Shown piece by piece: positions 46,121 through 54,406 of a DNA stretch of 64,000 nt. The translations under genes and the position numbers were made by a program. The DNA comes from JALYRV01 sp040902895 (lineage in GTDB: Bacteria; Acidobacteriota; Vicinamibacteria; Vicinamibacterales; SCN-69-37), in NCBI GenBank assembly GCA_040902895.1, contig JBBDWL010000081.1, positions 1 through 64,000 on the forward strand, given 5' to 3'. The first letter of the stretch is position 1, and the number at the start of each line of letters is the position of its first letter. The notes under the pieces were generated by a model. That model had not been told where the DNA came from. It ran no database searches and worked only from the letters and a program-made list of their open reading frames with translations.

Positions 46121-47131
46121 CTAGCTGTGCGCCGCGGCGGCCAGCGCCTGCGCGTGCACCGACGCGCCAACGAGCCCGGCCTGCTCGTTGAGGATGACGC
46201 GAATGGGGATTGTGGCCAGCAGATCGGTCATCGGCGGCTTGTCGCGGAAGGCGTCGAGGAAGCGCCCGCTTTCGAGCGCGGGCAGAATCTTCGGCGCGAT
46301 GCCGCCGCCGAGATACACACCCGCCGTCGCCACTGAGCGCAGCGCGAGATTGCCCGCCTCCGATCCATAGACCTCGACGAACAGATTGAGCGTATCGACA
46401 CAGCGCTCGCAGGTGTTGTCGAGCGCCGCCTCGGTAATCTGCGGCGGAGCGTCGGCGATGTCGGTGCCGTCGGGCACGCCGTCGCAGCCGATGTCGTCTC
46501 CACCACCGTGGACGAAGCGGTACATGTTAACGACGCCCGGGCCCGACAGGAACGTTTCGACCTCGATCCGCTCGCGCTCGCGCATGAAGAATTGAGCCAT
46601 CGCGAGCTCGCGGGGATTACGCGGCGCGAAGTCAGCGTGGCCGCCTTCGGATGGCGAGGGCACGAAGCGGCCGTTCACGTTGTGCAGCAATGCTTCGCCG
46701 AGACCGGTGCCCGCGGCGATCAGCGCGGCATTGCCGCGCGGCATCGCCACGCCCTCCTGCAGCACGGCGATCTCGTCCGGCTCGAGAAACGGCACCGCAT
46801 GCGCCATCGCTTCGAGATCGTTCAGCAGCTTCAGCCGTGCGCGGCCAACCTGCGGTGCCACCAGCGCGAGATTCACGATCCACGGCACGTTGGTGAGACG
46901 CGCCACGAGTCCGTTGACCGGGCCTGCGACACCGACACACATCGCGTCGACCGGCGAGGCCGCCGCACCGTCGCGCACGCCGAGAAATTCATCGACGATC
47001 TCTTCGAAGCTGTCGAAGTCGAGCGTGCCGAACTCGCGCACGAGCACCGGCCGCGGCCGATCGCCCGCCATGCCGCGCTCGAACAAGCCCAACAGTGTCT
47101 TGGTGCCGCCGACATCACCCGCGAGTAGCAC
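46121..47131 (-). CDS. glk: glucokinase
   Basis: Cytosolic hexokinase-type enzyme of 336 residues that phosphorylates glucose with ATP. The phosphate loop is GDVGGTKT at the N-terminus; AGPVNG and the LTNVPWIVN block are typical of the proteobacterial Glk family rather than ROK proteins; the catalytic Asp is in LNDLEAMAH and the sugar-binding Glu in PSEGGHADF. The ROK Cys-rich zinc site is absent. It is divergent from the BRCT-MerR-TPR gene and lies about 90 bp upstream of the TonB receptor. Confidence 0.93.
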   Translation of the reverse strand: MLLAGDVGGTKTLLGLFERGMAGDRPRPVLVREFGTLDFDSFEEIVDEFLGVRDGAAASPVDAMCVGVAGPVNGLVARLTNVPWIVNLALVAPQVGRARLKLLNDLEAMAHAVPFLEPDEIAVLQEGVAMPRGNAALIAAGTGLGEALLHNVNGRFVPSPSEGGHADFAPRNPRELAMAQFFMRERERIEVETFLSGPGVVNMYRFVHGGGDDIGCDGVPDGTDIADAPPQITEAALDNTCERCVDTLNLFVEVYGSEAGNLALRSVATAGVYLGGGIAPKILPALESGRFLDAFRDKPPMTDLLATIPIRVILNEQAGLVGASVHAQALAAAAHS

Positions 47132-47199
47132 GTTGGCATTCTAGTCGCACCCATCGAACCTTGACTTGTCAGCCGCAGTGGTTCATTTTGGCGCAGTCA

Positions 47200-48285
47200 G
47201 TGGCGTCGATTCCTGAAACATCCGCCGCCGCCCGCCCGCTCGCGGGCGAGCGTGTGGCTCTCACCGGCAAACTCGTGCTGTTGTCGCGCCGCGACGCCCG
47301 CGCGCTCATCGAGCGTCTCGGTGGTCAGCTTCTCGACATGCCCGATGGCGAAGCCGCGGGCGCCGAGGGCGAACCGAACGGCGGCGCCGCGCCCGATCTG
47401 CCGCCTGGCACGCGCAGGATGTCGGAGGCCGAGCTGTGCGCCGCCGCCGGTCTGCCGGCCGCCGACGCGCTGCGCGCGCAGTTCAAGACGGCGCGCGACA
47501 TCCGCGCGATGTATCCGAACATCAAGGACGAGCATCTGCGGTTCTTCGAGAAGTGGGGACTCGTTCGTCCCGTCGCCGGCCGTTTCTATGGCTTCAGCGA
47601 TCTGCATCTGATTCGTGAGGCCGCGTCGGCGCTCGACCAAGGCACGCCGCTGCAGGCCGTCGTGCGCTCGCTGTCATCGCGTCGCGAAGGACAGCTGCAG
47701 CTCGATTTTCAGACGCCGCGCGGACGCGACGCCGCCGGCCACCAGGCCCGCGTCGTCACCCTCGAGCGCCGGCCGGATCCGCCGCCGGCGCTCTTTCCAA
47801 TTACGCCGACGGCCGCGTTCGGCAGCGACGAGGCCCTTGCGGCGAAATATTTCACGGAAGCCGCGCGGCTCGACGATGGGACGGAGCAGAATCAGGAGGC
47901 GGCCGCGTCAACCTACCGGCGCGCGCTCATCATCGATCCCGAGCTCGTGCCCGCGCTGGTCAATCTCGCGAACATCCACTATGCGCGCGATCAGCACATC
48001 GAGGCGCTGGCGCTCTATGAGCGCGCGCTCGGTCTCGAGCCCGACTGCTTCGAGGCGCACTTCAACCTCGGCAACGTGCATCACGATCTCTCGCGCTACG
48101 AAGAAGCGCTGGCCTGCTACCGCGAAGCCGTCTCGCTCAATCCCGGCTACCCGGAAGCGCATTTCTATCTGGCCGTGACGCTCGAAAAGATGGGCCGCTC
48201 CCCTGAAGCCAGACCACACTGGAAGCTCTATCGAGAGCTCGCGCCGGAAGGCGAATGGGCGGAATTGGCGAAAGAGTTCGAATAG
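47200..48285 (+). CDS. BRCT-MerR-TPR fusion protein
   Basis: Protein of 361 residues with three recognisable parts. Residues about 12-45 (GERVALTGKLVLLSRRDARA, then LIERLGGQL) look like the first half of a BRCT domain as in NAD-dependent ligase. Residues about 95-160 (YPNIKDEHLRFFEKWGLVRP, YGFSDLHLIREA) resemble a MerR helix-turn-helix. The C-terminal half has at least three TPRs (PALVNLANIHYARDQHIEAL, FNLGNVHHDLSRYEEALACY, PEAHFYLAV). It is probably a DNA-binding regulator. GTG 47200 is the chosen start; TTG 47188 is possible. TTGACT at 47160 may be its -35. Confidence 0.8.
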   Translation: MASIPETSAAARPLAGERVALTGKLVLLSRRDARALIERLGGQLLDMPDGEAAGAEGEPNGGAAPDLPPGTRRMSEAELCAAAGLPAADALRAQFKTARDIRAMYPNIKDEHLRFFEKWGLVRPVAGRFYGFSDLHLIREAASALDQGTPLQAVVRSLSSRREGQLQLDFQTPRGRDAAGHQARVVTLERRPDPPPALFPITPTAAFGSDEALAAKYFTEAARLDDGTEQNQEAAASTYRRALIIDPELVPALVNLANIHYARDQHIEALALYERALGLEPDCFEAHFNLGNVHHDLSRYEEALACYREAVSLNPGYPEAHFYLAVTLEKMGRSPEARPHWKLYRELAPEGEWAELAKEFE

Positions 48286-48765
48286 AAATTTACAATTGGT
48301 GAATTAAGAATTAAGAATTGCTACGAGGTGTTTCGGCGGGCGGTCGTCACTGACGTGGCGGTAATTGACAGCAGCTCACGGCACTCAGTGATCAGATTCT
48401 GCGGAGGCCGCGCGATGTCGGCGTCACGCAGGACGGATAGCCAGTGATCGGCTTCATCCAGTTCCTCAACAACCACTCCCATTTTCGCGAGCCATTCTGC
48501 CCTCGAGCGGCCACGCCGTGATGCCCTGTAATTTGATGCAGCGCCATTACTTGCGCGTCTGAGCTGTCGCGCGAGTTCGCGCGCTTCGTCGGTGCGAGGC
48601 AGTGTCCTGCAGAATCGAATGATGGCGATGGCGAAGTCGTAGGTCCGTTGCTGAAGCTGATCGCGAAAGTCCATGCGCGGAGCGAAGGCATCTTCCGCGC
48701 CAATTGCGGCCGACGCGACGGCGTGACAGCAATTCTTAATTCTTAACTTACCAATTCTTAATTTC
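48285..48765. mobile_element. candidate cassette: four-helix-bundle gene with 38-bp inverted repeats
   Basis: 48285-48322 and the reverse complement of 48728-48765 agree at 33 of 38 positions, including an 18-bp identical block. Both ends are built from AATTAAG-type heptamers. The 481-bp unit holds one gene and fits exactly between the stop of the TPR gene and the end of the next gene. No transposase is encoded and I find no clear target duplication, so if mobile it would be moved in trans. Confidence 0.5.
48321..48674 (-). CDS. four-helix-bundle protein (S23/IVP family)
   Basis: A 117-residue protein of the family first found in 23S rRNA intervening sequences and related to the accessory Avd protein of diversity-generating retroelements. 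The pattern TYDFAIAIIRFCRTLP, ELARQLRRASNGAASNYRAS and SRAEWLAKMGVVVEELDEAD is typical; the family forms a pentameric nucleic-acid-binding bundle. Its role outside rRNA is not established. There is no retroelement or rRNA here. The stop codon lies inside the left inverted repeat, and its coding sequence is somewhat less GC-rich than its neighbours, which suggests acquisition. Confidence 0.88.
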   Translation of the reverse strand: MDFRDQLQQRTYDFAIAIIRFCRTLPRTDEARELARQLRRASNGAASNYRASRRGRSRAEWLAKMGVVVEELDEADHWLSVLRDADIARPPQNLITECRELLSITATSVTTARRNTS

Positions 48766-48770
48766 GCGTC

Positions 48771-49064
48771 TCAGTACGAGGGTTTTCTGGCGACTCTTTT
48801 GAGCTTGAAATACGCGCACTCGGGGCACCAGGATTCGGGAGCGAAGCCTTCTTTGCCGGCATAGGGCAGCACGTCGCGGTGGGTGCAGAACTCGCCATCT
48901 TCCGGATCGGCGCGCCAGCGGCACGAGCGGAAGCGGGCCCACGCCGGCGTGAGCCGGTTCGGATCCGGCCCCGGCGCGCCGGGTGTCTTCGGCTCGAGCT
49001 GGCCTTCCTTCGCCGCGGGAGCCTCGGCCGGTTCCGAGGAACCGGGTTTGTTCTCGTCGTTCAT
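48771..49064 (-). CDS. small putative zinc-binding protein
   Basis: A 97-residue protein with a disordered, Pro/Glu-rich N-terminus and a C-terminal half with four Cys (RSCRWRADPEDGEFCTHRD and SWCPECAYF), a plausible zinc site. No function assigned. ATG 49064 overlaps the stop of the RhlE-like helicase gene by 4 bp, so it is coupled to that gene and may act in RNA metabolism. Confidence 0.8.
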   Translation of the reverse strand: MNDENKPGSSEPAEAPAAKEGQLEPKTPGAPGPDPNRLTPAWARFRSCRWRADPEDGEFCTHRDVLPYAGKEGFAPESWCPECAYFKLKRVARKPSY

Positions 49065-50311
49065 TGCAGTTGAAGGCCGAACGCGCGTTCAATCGCCGCG
49101 AGCGAGCGGCGCTCTTCCGGCGCCGCCAGCGTCAGCGCGTTCCCCGTGGCTTCGGCACGGCCGGTGCGGCCCACGCGATGCACATAGGTATCGAGTGACG
49201 TCGGCACTTCGTAATTGACGACCCACGTGATGCCGTCGACGTCGAGCCCCCGTGCCGCCACGTCGGTCGCGACGATCACGCGATATTTGCCCGACTTGAA
49301 TCCTTCGATCGCCTTCTGCCGATCCTGCTGCGTGCGATCGGCATGCAGCGCCGCGGCCTTGAGTCCGGCCTGCGCGAGCTTGCGTGACAGGCGATCCGCG
49401 CCAATCTTCGTGCGCGCGAACACCAGCACGGGCCCGTGCGATTCCTTCTTCAGGAACCTGGTGAGGTAGTCCAGCTTCTCGGCCGTCGGCACGATGTGCG
49501 CGACGTGCGTGATCGTCGTGGGCGATCCGCTCGGGCCCACCTGCACGTAATGCGCATGCGGCGCCAGCTCGTGCGCGAACTTCATGACTTCATCCGGCAG
49601 CGTCGCCGAGAAGAGCATCGTCTGCAGGCCCGTCTTCGGCAGCTTGTCGGCGATGCGCCGCACGTCGGGCCAGAAGCCCATGTCCATCATGCGGTCCGCC
49701 TCGTCGAGCACGAACGTTTCAATCTTGTCGAACTTCGGGCTGTCGCCGCGCATGTGATCGAGCAGCCGTCCCGGCGTGGCGACGACGATGTCGACGCCGG
49801 CGCGCAGGGCCTGATCCTGCGGGCTCATGTGCACGCCGCCGTAGATGGGCGCGCTCGACAGACCGGTGTGATACGCAAAGCCCTGAATTTCGTCGTCGAT
49901 TTGCACGGCGAGCTCGCGCGTGGGCGCGAGGATGAGCACGCGCGTGTAGCCGCGCGGCGCGGTGGTCTTGTCGGCGGCGTCGGAGGCGAGCAGGCGATGC
50001 AGGATCGGCAGCACGAACGCGGCCGTCTTGCCGGTGCCCGTCTGGGCGCAGCCGATGACGTCTTCGCCGGCGATGGCAAACGGGATGACCGCGCTCTGAA
50101 TCGGCGTCGTCCGCTCGAACCCGCGCTCCTCGAGCGCGTGGCGCAGCGTGGCGTGAATCGGAAGCGCGGCAAACTCGATCGGGGCGACGTCATGCGGAGA
50201 CGACGTCCGCTCGGCGGCTGGATGCTGCGGCTGCGAGGAGGGCGCATCGGCCCTGGCCGAACCTGACCCCGCGCCGCGTCGACGTCGTGATCGCGGCCGT
50301 GTGTGCAGCAA
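49061..50311 (-). CDS. DEAD-box RNA helicase, RhlE-like
   Basis: ATP-dependent RNA helicase of 416 residues, involved in RNA unwinding and possibly ribosome assembly. Motifs: Q motif ERTTPIQSAVIP, Walker A AQTGTGKT, motif Ib TPGR, DEAD in LDEADRMMDMGF, SAT in LFSATLP and HRVGRTGR. A basic 40-residue N-terminal extension precedes the core; the usual long C-terminal basic tail is missing. The likely start is TTG 50311, directly after infA (3-bp gap), although an internal start near the core (GTG before APIEFAAL) is possible. Confidence 0.92.
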   Translation of the reverse strand: MLHTRPRSRRRRGAGSGSARADAPSSQPQHPAAERTSSPHDVAPIEFAALPIHATLRHALEERGFERTTPIQSAVIPFAIAGEDVIGCAQTGTGKTAAFVLPILHRLLASDAADKTTAPRGYTRVLILAPTRELAVQIDDEIQGFAYHTGLSSAPIYGGVHMSPQDQALRAGVDIVVATPGRLLDHMRGDSPKFDKIETFVLDEADRMMDMGFWPDVRRIADKLPKTGLQTMLFSATLPDEVMKFAHELAPHAHYVQVGPSGSPTTITHVAHIVPTAEKLDYLTRFLKKESHGPVLVFARTKIGADRLSRKLAQAGLKAAALHADRTQQDRQKAIEGFKSGKYRVIVATDVAARGLDVDGITWVVNYEVPTSLDTYVHRVGRTGRAEATGNALTLAAPEERRSLAAIERAFGLQLQ

Positions 50312-50314
50312 GGC

Positions 50315-50533
50315 TTACCGTGCCCGGAAGGTGATGATGCCGCGGACCGGATCGTAGGGCGAGACGCCAACCGTCACGCGATCGCCGGGCACGACCTTGA
50401 TGCGAAAGCGGCGCATGCGGCCGCTCAACTGGGCCAGCACCTCGTGGCCCGAATCAACCTGGACGCGGTAAAGGCCGCCGCTGTGAACGGCAACAACCGT
50501 GCCCTGAACATCGATCAAATCATCCTTACTCAA
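50315..50533 (-). CDS. infA: translation initiation factor IF-1
   Basis: OB-fold factor of 72 residues that occupies the ribosomal A site during initiation. The sequence MSKDDLIDVQGTVVAVHSGG and LSGRMRRFRIKVVPGDRVTV fit IF-1 over its whole length. The start codon is TTG, and GGAAAGG lies about 14 bp upstream. It heads an operon with the RhlE-like helicase and the small zinc-binding protein, which joins translation start and RNA remodelling. Rather than lying with ribosomal protein genes, it stands alone here. Confidence 0.94.
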   Translation of the reverse strand: MSKDDLIDVQGTVVAVHSGGLYRVQVDSGHEVLAQLSGRMRRFRIKVVPGDRVTVGVSPYDPVRGIITFRAR

Positions 50534-50599
50534 GCGTGGGTAGAGCCTTTCCTTTCATGATCAGGTGAATCGACGGTCGCCAATCCTTATCCCGACCAA

Positions 50600-53335
50600 T
50601 TATTGTGCCACAGAACCAGGCTTGGGCCCGGAATAGGGCTGCAGCGCGATCACCGCATCTCTAACCTTTGCAGCGAGTTCCGCGTAATTGTTTCCCTCGA
50701 GCCGCATGGGCTTGCCGAACGTAATCCTGACCGGACCGCGCGTAGGCCAGCTGGCGCTCAGGTGCAGCACCGTATTGAGCCCTTCGATGCGCACGGGCAC
50801 CACGGGCACGCCAAGCTTCGAGGCGATCAGGCCGATGCCAGGGCGGAACACATTGATCTCGCCGTGGTCGGTGCGCTTGCCCTCCGGAAAGATGAGCAGC
50901 GACCGCTTCTGATCGAACAGCCGTCCGATGTAGCGAACCGTCTGGCGCGCACCTGCCTCGTATTGAGGGATCGGAAAGGCGTTGTAAAAGATCGCGGCGC
51001 TCAGATAGGCGGTGGTGTTACGGATCCGCGCGGCGACAGGGAAGTCGTGGGGAAAGAAGTGCGCCTTGAACCACTCCTTCGCCATCGCCGGCGACACGCG
51101 GTAACGCCATTTCGCCGGCAGCGCTTGCAGCACGGCGGGCGTGTCCATGTGGCTCTGGTGATTCGGCGCAAAGATCACCGGATGGTCGAGTCCTTCGAGA
51201 TTCTCCAGACCCTCCACCGCGAGCTTCATCCAGGGCCGCGAAATGCTGAGCACCCACGTCGGAAGGCTCGCACGCCGAATCGCGCGAATGGGCCACGAAT
51301 AATTCCAGTCGGGGAAGGGGATGCCGGGAACAGGAACGCGGGGAACGTGTGGTTCCACTGGTTCCACTGGTTCCATTGGTTCCCCAGGTTCGGTTCTCCG
51401 TTCCGCGGGTTCACGTTCCACAGGTTCGCGTTCCACGAGCTTCGCGAGGTCGCCGACCGTCGTGGCGGCGGCGAATTCGCCTTCATCGATCGACACGTGG
51501 AGGGCTTCCTCGATGCGCGCGAGTAGTTGCACCCGATCGAGCGAGCCGAGGCCGAGCTCGTCGAAAGTCGTTTCGCGGGTCACCGCGCGTCCGGCCACCA
51601 TGGCCGAGACGATTTCTTCAACCGTCTGGCCGGGCACCTGAGCGGGCGCGGTCGTCGCACCGCCACCCTGGGCCCAGCGCTGAATCTCTTTGCGCCGCAG
51701 CTTCCTCGTGCCCTCGGTACGCGGCAGCGCGTCGCCCGTCCACAGGCTCCAGCTCCAGATACGCTGGTGATCCTCGAGCTGCGCGTTTGCGTCCTTCACC
51801 ACCGCACCCGGCGAGGCGCCCTTTTCCAGCAGCAGCACGGCGTGCACGCGCTCCTGGCGGCCCGCGCCGGTTTCAGGCGTGACGCCGACGACCGCCGACT
51901 CGACGACTCCCGGCTGCGCGTTCACCGCGCGCTCGACGTCGTCCGGAAACACGTTCAGGCCTTCGGCCGTGACGATCATCTCTTTCTTGCGGCCTTTGAT
52001 CGTGAGACGCCCCTCGGCATCGAGGTCGCCGATGTCGCCCGTGTGGAACCATCCGCCGGCGAACGCCTCGCGCGTCTCGCGCTCGGCGTTGTAGTAGCCG
52101 GTGGTGACGTTTTCGCCGCGCACCAGGATCTCGCCGTCGTCCGCGATTTTGATCTCGACGCCGCTGAGCGGCGTCCCGACCGTGCCGGCCCCCGGTTTTC
52201 GAAACGGATGATTCAGCGTCACAACCGGCGCCGTCTCGGTCAGGCCATAGCCCTGGATGACGAGAAACCCGCGCTCGCGCCAGAACTCCTCGAGCTCGCG
52301 CTCGAGCGGCGCGCCGCCGACGACGATGCACCAGAACTTGAAGCCGAACAGGCGATGCACGTCGCGATGAATCCACCACCGCCGCACCCAGTGCACAGGC
52401 TTACTCCCCTTACCTTCCTCACTCGACTCACTCGACTCACTCGACTTACTCGACTTACTCGACTTACTCACGTGCTCGCGCAGCACGTCGAGCACTTTCG
52501 GCACGCAGACCAGCACCGAGACGCGGCGCGTCTTGATCTGCCGCACGATCTCCTGCGGGTTGTAGCCGCGTGAGAAGACCACGGTGCCGTCCACCATCGG
52601 CGGCATGAACGTCGCCATCGACTGGCCGAACATGTGGCTGAGCGGCAGCAGATTGAGAAAGCGGAGCGGCGCCACCAGCGGCAGATACTTCCGGTACTTC
52701 TTGATCTCCTCTTCGATGGGATTGATGTTGGCGAGAATGTTCTTATCGGTAAGTGTGACGCCCTTCGGCTCGGCCGTGGCGCCCGACGTGAAGATAATTT
52801 CGGCTAACTGTGGTTCCCCAGGTTCCAGTGGTTCCACACGTTCCCCGGGTTCGGTTCCCGGTTCTCGGTTCCCGTTCCACAAGTTCTCATCGTCCATGCG
52901 CCAGATCTGGAAGCCGTCGGCCGCCGGCGGCGTCACGTCGGCGCCCACGAGCAGCACCGGGGCCTGCACGATGTTACGGATGCGAAGCGCCTGCTCGGGC
53001 GAGGCGCGGAAGTCGACGGGGACCGAGACGAGCCCGGCGAGACGGATGCCCCACAGCGCCGCGATCCACTCGCCGCGGTTCTCACCCCAGATGACGATCT
53101 TGACGCCGGGCGCCAGGCCGGCGGCCTTCAGCCTCGCGGCAAACGCGCGCGACGCGTCCGCCAGCCGGCCGTAGGTCCACTGGCGGGTGCGAAAGCCGTC
53201 GTCATGCAGGATGAACGTCTGCTCGCGGCGCTTCGAGGCCGCGATGTAGTCGCGGAAGAAGGCGACGAGGGTCTCACGGCGCCTGGGTGGCGGGGTCAAT
53301 CGCGTAGCGTTTTTCAAGGGCTTCTCGCAGCCCAT
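50600..53335 (-). CDS. Aas-like acyl-ACP synthetase/acyltransferase
   Basis: Three-domain protein of up to 911 residues: an AMP-forming acyl synthetase (IIFTSGATAEPKG, GYGLTETAPVV, HTGDIGD), an acyl-carrier domain with the phosphopantetheine Ser in ELGLGSLDRVQ, and a PlsC acyltransferase (NHQSHMDTP, FPEGKRTDHG). It can activate a fatty acid, hold it on its own carrier and transfer it to a lysophospholipid. Three tandem 9-bp arrays encode linkers (SKSSKSSKSSESS; EPMEPVEPVEP; EPLEPGEP). ATG 53335 is tentative; TTG 53317 or 53299 may be correct, because another frame is coding-like at 53274-53390. Confidence 0.9.
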   Translation of the reverse strand: MGCEKPLKNATRLTPPPRRRETLVAFFRDYIAASKRREQTFILHDDGFRTRQWTYGRLADASRAFAARLKAAGLAPGVKIVIWGENRGEWIAALWGIRLAGLVSVPVDFRASPEQALRIRNIVQAPVLLVGADVTPPAADGFQIWRMDDENLWNGNREPGTEPGERVEPLEPGEPQLAEIIFTSGATAEPKGVTLTDKNILANINPIEEEIKKYRKYLPLVAPLRFLNLLPLSHMFGQSMATFMPPMVDGTVVFSRGYNPQEIVRQIKTRRVSVLVCVPKVLDVLREHVSKSSKSSKSSESSESSEEGKGSKPVHWVRRWWIHRDVHRLFGFKFWCIVVGGAPLERELEEFWRERGFLVIQGYGLTETAPVVTLNHPFRKPGAGTVGTPLSGVEIKIADDGEILVRGENVTTGYYNAERETREAFAGGWFHTGDIGDLDAEGRLTIKGRKKEMIVTAEGLNVFPDDVERAVNAQPGVVESAVVGVTPETGAGRQERVHAVLLLEKGASPGAVVKDANAQLEDHQRIWSWSLWTGDALPRTEGTRKLRRKEIQRWAQGGGATTAPAQVPGQTVEEIVSAMVAGRAVTRETTFDELGLGSLDRVQLLARIEEALHVSIDEGEFAAATTVGDLAKLVEREPVEREPAERRTEPGEPMEPVEPVEPHVPRVPVPGIPFPDWNYSWPIRAIRRASLPTWVLSISRPWMKLAVEGLENLEGLDHPVIFAPNHQSHMDTPAVLQALPAKWRYRVSPAMAKEWFKAHFFPHDFPVAARIRNTTAYLSAAIFYNAFPIPQYEAGARQTVRYIGRLFDQKRSLLIFPEGKRTDHGEINVFRPGIGLIASKLGVPVVPVRIEGLNTVLHLSASWPTRGPVRITFGKPMRLEGNNYAELAAKVRDAVIALQPYSGPKPGSVAQ
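51352..51387 (-). repeat. 9-bp tandem array (GTTCCACTG) inside Aas-like gene
   Basis: Units GTTCCACTG, GTTCCACTG, GTTCCATTG and GTTCCCCAG, with degenerate GTTC units continuing to about 51435. They encode the EP-rich linker between the carrier and acyltransferase domains. Confidence 0.88.
52400..52471 (-). repeat. 9-bp tandem array (CTCACTCGA) inside Aas-like gene
   Basis: Eight 9-bp units in a row: CTTACTCCC, CTTACCTTC, three of CTCACTCGA, two of CTTACTCGA and CTTACTCAC. Inverted, the unit is GTRAGTNGA, the same family as at 32393-32437. It encodes a Ser/Lys/Glu linker in the synthetase domain. Confidence 0.9.
52813..52848 (-). repeat. 9-bp tandem array (GTTCCNNNG) inside Aas-like gene
   Basis: Units GTTCCCCAG, GTTCCAGTG, GTTCCACAC and GTTCCCCGG, with degenerate units to about 52880. 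They encode EPGERVEPLEPGEP just before the ATP-binding IIFTSGATAEPKG loop. Same unit family as at 51352-51387. Confidence 0.85.
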
Positions 53336-53376
53336 GGTGCCACAGGGCGAAGAAGGCGAGATCGCCGGCGAGGAGA

Positions 53377-54393
53377 TCAGCGAGGCCGCACTGATGCGGA
53401 ACCGTCGGCGATCCGGCCGCTGAGCGATCGCAGGAAGGCGAGCAGAAAGCCCTTCTCCTGAGCGCTCAGTTGCAGCGGGCGGATTTCCGGATCCAGAGTC
53501 GGATTGGGGCGGCCTCCGCGATCGTAGAACGCGATTACGTCCTCGAGGGTCGCGACGCTGCCGTCGTGCATGTATGGCGCCGTGCGCGCGATCTCGCGCA
53601 GCGTGGGCGTCTTGAACGCCCCGCGATCGCCCGGGGCGCCGCTGACCGCGAATCGGCCGGCGTCCCGATATCCTTCCGCGACGTCCTCGCTCGCCCATGC
53701 GACACCGGTGTTGTGAAACCGCTCGTCGCTGAAGGTCGGGCCAAGGTGGCACGCCGTACAGTTCGCTTTGCCGCGAAATACACGGAGGCCGGCCTGCGCT
53801 TGGGTAGATAGCGCATTCGCGTCGCCTGCGAGAAAACGATCGACGGGCGCGTCGCCGGCCTGAATCGACCGCACATAACTGGCCAGTGCCCGCGCGAGGT
53901 CGTCGCGGCTTACCTCGCGCGCGAAGGCGTCCCGGAATGCCGGCGCGTAATGGCGGTCGGCCGCCAGCCGCCGCACCACCTCATCGACCTCGGATCCGAG
54001 TTCGGCGGGATCCTCGATCGGACCCAGCACCTGTTCTTCGAGCGACGCGGCACGGCCGTCCCAGAAAAACGCCGCGCCGTACCCACGATTGAGAATCGCT
54101 GGAGCATTCCGCCGGCCGACGCGGCCGCCGACCCCCCGGCTCAACGCCCGGCCGTCGGCAAACGCGCGCGCCGGAACGTGGCACGTGGAGCACGCGATGG
54201 ATCCATCGCGAGACAGGCGCGTGTCGAAGAACAGCCGCCGGCCAAGACTGATGCTTGCCTCAGTCAGCGGATTGTCTTCGGGCACCGGCATGTAGAGATC
54301 GAGGCCGAGCAGCACACGCCGCGGCCCGGCGGGCGCCGCGATTAGTGGAAGCCACATCAAGACGATGCCGGCGAGGATCGGTCCAGACCGCAT
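53377..54393 (-). CDS. MauG-like di-haem cytochrome c peroxidase
   Basis: Periplasmic protein of 338 residues with a signal peptide (MRSGPILAGIVLMWLPLIAA). Two c-type haem motifs are present: CSTCH (first domain) and CTACH (second). Further ligands fit the CCP/MauG family, for example the Met in APYMHDGSVATLEDVIAFYD. It reduces peroxide or performs a long-range oxidation. The start at ATG 54393 places it 13 bp after the stop of the propeller gene, so it is the last gene of the operon with the two TolB-like paralogues. Confidence 0.92.
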   Translation of the reverse strand: MRSGPILAGIVLMWLPLIAAPAGPRRVLLGLDLYMPVPEDNPLTEASISLGRRLFFDTRLSRDGSIACSTCHVPARAFADGRALSRGVGGRVGRRNAPAILNRGYGAAFFWDGRAASLEEQVLGPIEDPAELGSEVDEVVRRLAADRHYAPAFRDAFAREVSRDDLARALASYVRSIQAGDAPVDRFLAGDANALSTQAQAGLRVFRGKANCTACHLGPTFSDERFHNTGVAWASEDVAEGYRDAGRFAVSGAPGDRGAFKTPTLREIARTAPYMHDGSVATLEDVIAFYDRGGRPNPTLDPEIRPLQLSAQEKGFLLAFLRSLSGRIADGSASVRPR

Positions 54394-54406
54394 GCCGGTG
54401 ATCCCT

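Noticed and set aside
48321..48674. Diversity-generating retroelement
   Set aside because: The four-helix-bundle protein resembles Avd, but there is no reverse transcriptase, template repeat or variable C-type-lectin gene nearby.
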